NCBI GenBank assembly: GCA_030674185.1 | Contig: JAPXFY010000026.1 | Span: forward strand, 54,274,918-54,338,917 | From: Monoplex corrugatus | Taxonomy: Eukaryota; Mollusca; Gastropoda; Littorinimorpha; Ranellidae | Length of the DNA stretch: 64,000 nucleotides | Direction: 5' to 3' | Shown here: in pieces, positions 57,606 through 64,000 of the stretch | Layout: each line of letters opens with the position of its first letter | Numbering within the stretch: the first letter of the stretch is position 1 | Notes under the pieces: generated by a model | The model's database searches: none | What the model was told of the DNA's origin: nothing | The model's input: only the letters and a program-made list of their open reading frames with translations | Made by a program: the position numbers and the translations under genes

Positions 57606-58708
57606 GAAAAAGAAATACACACAACAAGAAAAGTGGGAGCCGTAGAGAAATAGACAACGCTTAGTGCGAAGAAACAAGTTTTATTCTTTGCTACATGTAC
57701 GTTTATGAAGACTTTATTTCTGGCTCATTTATTTGCTTGTAAAATGTTGTAAAGTAAAGCGTTTCAAAGTCAACTTCAAGTATTGACAGAGCCACGTATC
57801 ACCCACTGACACAGTGATCTAGGCCAAGCGGTGTGTGGTTCTTCACGCTTCGCTGAATGTGTTTGTCTGCAGGCTGATGACAAAGATACATATGTGTAGC
57901 AGCATAGATTGTCAATTCAGTATACTTATGGCCTATTGTCCTCAGTCTTGATTCCTTATTATTAATTGATTAACACTTTCAGTGTTGAGACAAGTTACAG
58001 ACGATTTTCTATTACTGACCACGTTCGTACTAGTCTCGTTCTTTGTTCAGCTTTCTGCATTTTTGAGTGTAATTTCTTCATTTCAAATTGTTCGTAAGCT
58101 GGTTGCTTGCCATCATATGAGTACTTAGTGACAAAGACAGTTCTGGAAATAGTAGATTGCATATTGCTCTTTCAACTGTCTCAACTGATGTGGCACGCAT
58201 GGAACACAGAGGTGAACAAACTAACAGTTCTGTATTCTAACTGAACGCGTTGTGATCCTGATACTTCTGATAATGTGTATATTCAACCATTTGTCTAGTT
58301 TGCCTTGTGTACACGTTGCTTGATTACTTGGTACCGCTAAACATCGTGGTTGTTATGCATCTGATCCTTCGTGGTTCTTTTGTCTTTCTGAGCTACAATG
58401 ACGGGTTCGTTGTTTCCATCAGTCCATGCATATCTTCCTGCTATTCAGTACGTAATTAATTGTTGTGTCATCTGCACGGTTGGTCGTCATGGTATACAAC
58501 GTGTGGGGAAATGTGGAGTGAAGGCATTCACTTGTTAGTCGGTTATCGTTGACACTGGAAACCTGTGTGAGCTACACCCTTGGAGTATTAACATGTCAAC
58601 ATTTGTGCTGGTATGAATTACTTTTCTTTTCATTTATACATGCGCACCTTTTCTTAAGTCCATGAGTTCATACCGCTCGCAATCTCTTACTGTTCAGTTT
58701 CAATTACC
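57606..58708. other. No gene recognised; left flank of the gypsy element
   Basis: Single-copy-looking DNA without frames above 60 codons. Confidence 0.5.
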
Positions 58709-58713
58709 GACTC

Positions 58714-58839
58714 TGTTGGATTATATCCCTTTAGTTGCTTTATATGAATAACTCTCGTGAGAACGAGATCCACTCAGACGATTAAATGGGCCAACACAAC
58801 TGACATTGTCTCAGGACTGTTATGTGCAAGAATATCACA
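58714..58839 (+). repeat. Gypsy 5' LTR
   Basis: Starts TGTTGGATTATATCCC and ends GCAAGAATATCACA. Very short for gypsy LTRs. Contains a small hairpin CTCGTGAGAACGAG. No convincing TATA box, although TTTATATGAATAA (58739-58751) is a candidate. Confidence 0.95.
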
Positions 58840-58841
58840 TT

Positions 58842-58860
58842 TTGGCGACGAGGATGGGAT
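58842..58860 (+). promoter_or_regulatory. Primer-binding site
   Basis: TGGCGACGAGGATGGGATT begins about two bases after the LTR. It starts with TGG, the complement of a tRNA CCA end. I do not assign the tRNA with confidence. Confidence 0.7.
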
Positions 58861-59086
58861 TTGGAGCTCACGAAAGGAAGTAGCAATTATATTTTTCGTT
58901 TGCAAACATATTTTCTCACACAAGATAACTAGTTCTTGGTGAAAACCGAGTGAATTTGTCTTCAGTCGTTCGACATCGTCAGGCCGTTTAATCGTTAGCC
59001 AGTGCATAGACAGGTTACACTTCAATTTCGAAAGCAGAAAAAAAAAGAGAACAAAATGGTTGTTTTCTTTTAACGATATTGTTAAG

Positions 59087-62000
59087 ATGGCAAATAAGAA
59101 TAGATTTGATGAAATCAATCCTGCTGTGGAAGATTTTGACTGTTATATTGAGCGCCTCAACTTGTATTTTGAAGCAAATGATGTTGTTGATGCAAAAAAA
59201 AAAAGCGTTTTCTTGTCTGTCATTGGTGCCAAGTACTATTCTTTGCTACGATCACTGTGTTCCCCCGATGCTCCTTCAACAAAAACATATGAAGAACTTG
59301 TGGCTACCCTCAAAGGACATGTTTCACCCAAACCATTAGTCATTGGTGAAAGATTTAAGTTTCACAACAGACGTCAGTCTGAGCTAGAAACGGTGAATGA
59401 TTTTGCTGCAGAACTGAGACGTTTAGCATCAACATGTGACTTTGGACAGTTTCTTCAAGAAGCGTTGAGAGACAAATTTGTTTGTGGTCTTTCTGACGCC
59501 ATGATTCAAAAAAGACTTTTGTCTGAAAAGGAACTTACCTTCAAGAATGCAGTTGAAATTGCACATGCCATGGAAGTAGCAGCAAGTCATTCTGCTGTCC
59601 TTCAACCATCTGATACACCAGAGGTGAACGCAGTTCAGCAGGATTCAGCAAAATCAAAAGCACCTGACGGCACCAGAAGCCAGCAAATCCAGAATACCCG
59701 GTGTTATCGCTGTGGCAAACCACATCTTGCTATCAGCTGTCCATTCAAGAACTACACTTGTAACAATTGCAAGAAAGTCGGGCATTTAGCTGCAGTTTGC
59801 CGTTCAAAAAAGAAATCATATGCACAAAAGTTTGTTTCAGGTAGTGAGGAAGAAATAGGGGCTATACTTCACAACAAACCGTCAAAGGAAGGGATTGACC
59901 CATATACAGTTACTCTCAGTGTTGCAGGCAAGCCACTGTTATTTGAAATCGATACTGGAGCTTCAGTGACTCTGATCACTGCAGATGTTTTCACTAAAAC
60001 TTTTAAGAAAAACATATCCCTAGTACCCTGTGACATGGCGCTGAAAACCTACACCGGACAGCACATTCCTGTCCATGGGCAAGTTGAGGTTCATGTTTCA
60101 CACAGAGAGAACTCCGCCATGCTACCTCTCATTGTAGTTGGTGGAAGAGGTCCAAATCTGCTAGGCAGAAACTGGATCCGGGAATTGAACATGGAGACTG
60201 CTTTTATGGTAAATCAAGTAAGCGAGAAACCATCATGTGAAGCAGTATTTGACCAGTTCCCCAACCTGCTCAAGGAAGAGTTGGGTCTTGCAAAGTCATT
60301 CCCTGTCACACTCCACGTTGAAGAAAATTGCAAACCAAAATTCTACAAAGCTAGAACAGTTCCCTATGCACTAAGAACCAAAGTTGATGCCGAACTTCAA
60401 AGGCTTGAAGATGAAGGCATAATTGAACCAGTGAAACATTCGGCCTGGGCGACACCAGTGGTACCTGTACTTAAACCAGACGGAACAGTGAGGCTGTGTG
60501 GTGATTACAAAGTCACTGTGAATATGGCTGCCAAGGCTGATGTATACCCCTTGCTCCGTGTTGAAGATCTTTTCAACAAAGCTGCTGGTGGAAAATCTTT
60601 CACAAAATTGGACTTGAAACATGCATATCAGCAGTTGCCTCTTGCCGAAGAGTCCAAAGATCTCACTACAATCAACACACAAAAAGGGCTGTTCAGATAC
60701 AACCGTATGCCTTTTGGGGTTTCAGCAGCACCTGCCATTTTCCAACGCACAATGGACTGCCTGTTACAGGATATTCCGGAAGTGGCTGTGTTTCAAGATG
60801 ACATACTAGTCACAGGTGAGACAGATGAAAGCCATATTCAGCATCTGAGAGAAGTTCTTCGCAGACTTGATGCAGAAGGTTTCCGTTTAAAGAAGAAAAA
60901 GTGTGAGTTCATGTTACCTGAGGTCACATACTTAGGTCATCGCATCACTGCAGAAGGAATCCAGCCCACTGCTGACAAAGTGAAAGCTGTTCAGGATGCT
61001 CCCACGCCCAAAAATGCATCAGAGCTAAAATCATTTCTGGGGCTTGTCAACTTCTATGGGAAGTTCTTACCTCATTTGTCCACAGTTTTGTCTCCACTGA
61101 ACAGTCTCCTTCGCAAAAACACTGTTTTCAAATGGGGAGAGCAACAGAGCCAGTCCTTCAAGAAAGTGAAGGAAATGCTTCTTTCAACTGATCTGCTGGT
61201 TCACTTCAACCAAGAATTGGAGGTGACGTTATCATGTGATGCTTCCGCGGTGGGACTAGGAGCAATTCTGGCCCACAAACTGTCAGATGGATCAGAGCGT
61301 CCCATTGGCTATGCATCTAGATCTCTTAACAAGGCTGAGCGGAATTACTCCAATATTGAAAGAGAAGCTCTGGCTGTCAACTTTGGAGTAAAAAAATTTC
61401 GTGACTACCTGTTTGGGCGCCATTTTTGGGTGTACACAGATCACAAGCCTTTGATGTCCTTGTTCAATGAACACAAACTCATTCCAACAGAAGTTTCACC
61501 AAGAATTCAGCATTGGGCAATGCAGCTGTCATCATATACGTACACCATCAGTTACAAGTCAGGGTCTACCATGACTCATGCAGATGCCCTCAGCAGGTCA
61601 CCATTACCAGCCACCAGCTCAGAATCAGAGATTCCAGAGGAGTTTGTCTTCTTGATGGACCACCTGTCAACAACTCCAATCACTTCAGCTCATATTGAAG
61701 AGAAAACAAATTCTGACCCTGTACTGTCACATGTCAAGAAATACACTTTGTCTGGGTGGCCATCAGATCTTCCAGGAAAGTGGCAGACAGAGCTCAAAAT
61801 GTACAAGAGCCACGAAACCGAACTATGTGTTCAGAGTGGTTGCGTTCTCATGCGAAACCGAGTTGTTGTACCTCCAAGTTGTAGAAGAGCAATGTTGGAG
61901 GAACTTCATTCGTGTCATCCAGGTGTCTGCAAAATGAAATGCCTGGCACGTTCGTACGTATGGTGGCCAGGCATTGATCATGACATTGAAATCACAGTTC

Positions 62001-62260
62001 AAGAGTGTGAAGCTTGTCAACAAGTCCGTCACATGCCAGAGAAAGCTCCACTTCATCCTTGGGAATGGCCTGAAAAACCTTGGTCAAGACTTCATGTCGA
62101 TTTTGCAGGACCATTCATGGGCCACATGTTCCTTGTGTTTGTGGACTCGCATTCAAAATGGACTGAAGTGAAAATGATGACCGAACTTACTGCAGAAAAG
62201 ACAGTTAATAAGTTTTGTTTAAATTGTGTGTTAAAAGTTGAAAACCATGTTAAAACTTAA
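59087..62260 (+). CDS. Gag-Pol polyprotein, C-terminally truncated integrase
   Basis: The frame opens upstream, but the first ATG with a good context (AAGATGG) is at 59087, giving 1057 residues. Gag-like region 1-200. Two zinc knuckles: CYRCGKPHLAISC (residue 206; three residues between C and H where four are usual) and CNNCKKVGHLAAVC (225). Protease FEIDTGASVTLI (D at 289). RT with LKPDGTVRLCGDYK, FTKLDLKHAYQQLPL, MPFGVSAAPAIFQ and catalytic FQDDILVTG (571-572; Gln replaces the usual Leu/Met-type residue). RNase H SCDASAVGLGAIL (718) and YTDHKPL. Integrase HHCC finger (H941, H944-P, C974, C977) and the first catalytic Asp in HVDFAGP (1005). The second catalytic Asp and the Glu are absent; a short unrelated tail ends at TAA next to the polypurine tract. 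Confidence 0.93.
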   Translation: MANKNRFDEINPAVEDFDCYIERLNLYFEANDVVDAKKKSVFLSVIGAKYYSLLRSLCSPDAPSTKTYEELVATLKGHVSPKPLVIGERFKFHNRRQSELETVNDFAAELRRLASTCDFGQFLQEALRDKFVCGLSDAMIQKRLLSEKELTFKNAVEIAHAMEVAASHSAVLQPSDTPEVNAVQQDSAKSKAPDGTRSQQIQNTRCYRCGKPHLAISCPFKNYTCNNCKKVGHLAAVCRSKKKSYAQKFVSGSEEEIGAILHNKPSKEGIDPYTVTLSVAGKPLLFEIDTGASVTLITADVFTKTFKKNISLVPCDMALKTYTGQHIPVHGQVEVHVSHRENSAMLPLIVVGGRGPNLLGRNWIRELNMETAFMVNQVSEKPSCEAVFDQFPNLLKEELGLAKSFPVTLHVEENCKPKFYKARTVPYALRTKVDAELQRLEDEGIIEPVKHSAWATPVVPVLKPDGTVRLCGDYKVTVNMAAKADVYPLLRVEDLFNKAAGGKSFTKLDLKHAYQQLPLAEESKDLTTINTQKGLFRYNRMPFGVSAAPAIFQRTMDCLLQDIPEVAVFQDDILVTGETDESHIQHLREVLRRLDAEGFRLKKKKCEFMLPEVTYLGHRITAEGIQPTADKVKAVQDAPTPKNASELKSFLGLVNFYGKFLPHLSTVLSPLNSLLRKNTVFKWGEQQSQSFKKVKEMLLSTDLLVHFNQELEVTLSCDASAVGLGAILAHKLSDGSERPIGYASRSLNKAERNYSNIEREALAVNFGVKKFRDYLFGRHFWVYTDHKPLMSLFNEHKLIPTEVSPRIQHWAMQLSSYTYTISYKSGSTMTHADALSRSPLPATSSESEIPEEFVFLMDHLSTTPITSAHIEEKTNSDPVLSHVKKYTLSGWPSDLPGKWQTELKMYKSHETELCVQSGCVLMRNRVVVPPSCRRAMLEELHSCHPGVCKMKCLARSYVWWPGIDHDIEITVQECEACQQVRHMPEKAPLHPWEWPEKPWSRLHVDFAGPFMGHMFLVFVDSHSKWTEVKMMTELTAEKTVNKFCLNCVLKVENHVKT

Positions 62261-62269
62261 AAGGGAGGG
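62259..62269 (+). promoter_or_regulatory. Polypurine tract
   Basis: AAAAGGGAGGG immediately precedes the 3' LTR and overlaps the stop codon of the gag-pol frame. It is the usual plus-strand primer site. Confidence 0.85.
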
Positions 62270-62394
62270 TGTGGATTATATCCCTTTAGTTGCTTTATAT
62301 GAATAACTCTCGTGAGAACGAGATCCACTCAGACGATTAAATGGGCCAACACAACTGACATTGTCTCAGGACTGTTATGTGCAAGAATATCACA
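62270..62394 (+). repeat. Gypsy 3' LTR
   Basis: TGTGGATTATATCCC to AATATCACA; identical to the 5' LTR but for one T near the start. Confidence 0.95.
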
Positions 62395-62399
62395 GACTC

Positions 62400-62865
62400 C
62401 TACATGGTTTGTATTCTGTTGGTCATGTTGTTTAGTTATATATCGCACTTCAGATGCGCTTCAACTGATATGTGGTATACTTGCCTCAGTGCACATATTG
62501 ATACATAATGACACATCGCTTCGTATTTACACTGGTTTTTCAAACATGGTTCTCGTGCATCAGTGCCACATACTAGCATCTTACTTACTGCTCATCCTAC
62601 ATTTGTGCTTTGTACCACGTGGCAAAGCGATGAAGAGTCATGCGCTGGCAGTTCTCAGTATTGCCTCGTCTTCTACTTCATAATGTGATTTCTGCGCCAT
62701 ATGTCACAGGGCTGAAACCCTGCTTCTACTACATGGTGAGTTTTGTACACATATCAGATGGCCCAATACGGATGGCCCTGATCTTACTTCATTTCTACTG
62801 GGTGGCGCACATTGTACGACATATGTAATAGGGCTGGACCCTACCTGTACTTCATGGTATGTATT
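62400..62865. other. No gene recognised; diverged 48-bp duplicate
   Basis: CATATGTCACAGGGCTGAAA at 62698 and CATATGTAATAGGGCTGGAC at 62819 begin two related 48-bp segments 121 bp apart. Nothing else seen. Confidence 0.5.
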
Positions 62866-63260
62866 GTCAGACAAGCAAAGCCAGAACAAGATTGAGGCAG
62901 CCAAGATGTGGTTTCTAAGAAGAATGTTGAGAGTTCCATGGACAGCAAAGAAAACAAACGAGACAGTCTTGATGGAGGCAGACACAAGAAGATCATTTAT
63001 AAGGAAGATTAGGATAAGATAGGCAACACTTATAGGCCATTTTATGAGGAAAGGGGAATTGGAGCCCCTGGTCACAACGGGAAAGTGGAGGGAAAGAGAG
63101 CACCAGGTAGACCCAGGAAGAAGATATGGAACGGACTCGCAGAGTGGCTAAAGACAGAGAGGGTGGAAGATGTGCTTGAGGCAACAAGAGAGAGAAACAG
63201 ATGGAAGGCCATGATCGCCAACACCATGTGGTAAGGCACCTGATGATGATGATGATTGTT
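62866..63260 (+). mobile_element. RTE-like LINE 3' end fragment
   Basis: The plus strand encodes SQNKIEAAKMWFLRRMLRV-type text (here AGCCAGAACAAGATTGAGGC), then GKRAPGRPRKK and RWKAMIANTMW, matching 53060-52640 of the RTE element on its sense strand. It ends in TGATGATGATGATGATTG, the family's 3' terminus. A TAG within IRKIR (near 63017) breaks the frame. Confidence 0.85.
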
Positions 63261-64000
63261 AGACATTAATCACTGGGTGCCGTGCTTGAGGACACAACAG
63301 TGCATATATCTATCCTTCAGATGATTTATCAATTCACATGAGGCACATGTAGCCTGGTTAAAGTACGTTAGATGCCACATTGCTTAATGTTAAATCACCA
63401 CTGAGGAACTGACATTTGATGCAAGACAACTGCTTCCCTTGTGTCCAGAAATGGGGAACCAGGTCAGTATGTCTGCTGTATCTTCATGCTGACGATAAAG
63501 TGGTAAAGTAGGGAAAAAGATAAATGAACACACACATATAGATAAAGAAAGAAAGACAGAAAGGAAGAAATAGAAGTAAATGACTACATAATGGGGGGAG
63601 GGGGGGGGTGTTAACTGAGTCGGATGTGACAGTGCCTGGGCCCTCAATGTGTGAGTCATGAGCAGGCTGTCAAAATTGAATTGTAATAAAAGTGTCATGT
63701 GTGTGAGTGAGTGAGTGTGTGTGTGTGTGTGTGTGTGTAGCTGGGTGGATATGCACACACAAACACACATGCATACATGACAGTTTTATTATTAGATTCA
63801 TTTTTGAAAATTTGCTAATAACCCACACATTGAGGCCCAAAGTGGCATAACATCCACGTCGATTATAATCCTCCATATCAGTCATTATTTCTTTTTCTTT
63901 CTTTCTTTATCAGGAACTAAAACATTGCACAGCCTATGCTATAAGACTACCAATTACAGTACCATTGCTCTCATCAGTCAGGCTAGCAAAATCCTGTTCA
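63261..64000. other. No gene recognised
   Basis: Includes GA-rich stretches (63540-63575), a poly-G tract (63593-63608) and GAGT/GT repeats (63697-63740). Confidence 0.5.

Larger units (their letters stand above)
58709..62399 (+). mobile_element. Ty3/gypsy LTR retrotransposon, young, integrase truncated
   Basis: The 3681-bp element (58714-62394) is flanked by GACTC target duplications (58709-58713 and 62395-62399) and has TG...CA LTRs of 126 and 125 bp that differ by one indel. Order: 5' LTR, primer-binding site, one gag-pol frame, polypurine tract, 3' LTR. No envelope frame is present. The integrase lacks its second half, so new copies need help from an intact relative. Domain order and the single frame with two zinc knuckles suggest a mag-like lineage, to be confirmed by an RT tree. 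Confidence 0.95.

Overview
This 64 kb window looks like a repeat-rich invertebrate animal genome. A marine mollusc, probably a gastropod, fits best, but that rests on the mix of transposon families (RTE/BovB-like, L2/CR1-like, I-group and L1/Tx1-like LINEs, a short-LTR Ty3/gypsy element, a tRNA-derived SINE) and not on a diagnostic gene. Spliced exons, huge microsatellites and no operon-like organisation exclude a prokaryote. A 100-N gap at 18926-19025 joins two contigs, and sequence quality on its left side is very poor.

Layout. 1-6775: microsatellites, minisatellites, an RTE fragment, a young SINE (3149-3626) and a decayed SINE. 6778-14880: an 8 kb array of a 20-bp unit. 14881-18925: a collapse into homopolymer-like sequence (A/T only, then C/A only) up to the gap, most likely a contig-end artefact. 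19026-38366: a split plus-strand gene. Two small exons (21258-21342 and 34037-34119) and a large terminal exon (36901-38366) have mutually compatible phases and encode a C2H2 zinc-finger protein with 8 good fingers. Its first visible intron holds a 6.3 kb array of a 73-bp unit that is a copy of the exon end plus its 5' splice site, then a 95-bp array, then a minus-strand gene or pseudogene (31937-32452) with a RAG1 N-terminal-like CxxC...IDV...HP..CxxC signature broken by two compensating homopolymer frameshifts. The second intron holds a SINE with perfect 17-bp target duplications.

38908-63260 is mainly a transposon graveyard: an I-group LINE (RT plus RNase H), a 42-bp array whose single-copy relative lies at 48455, an L2-like LINE inserted into an inverted RTE copy, a 114-bp near-perfect palindrome, fragments of L2-like and L1/Tx1-like LINEs, a nearly full-length but broken RTE LINE (minus strand), and a very young gypsy element (58714-62394) with almost identical 125/126-bp LTRs and a GACTC target duplication. 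The gypsy integrase is truncated, so it probably depends on other copies.

The only host genes supported here are the zinc-finger gene and, less surely, the RAG1-like reading frame. The most interesting signals are the minisatellite that multiplied a splice donor roughly 85-fold, the (TG)n tract that abuts the acceptor of a frame-breaking exon, and the RAG1 N-terminal-like sequence.
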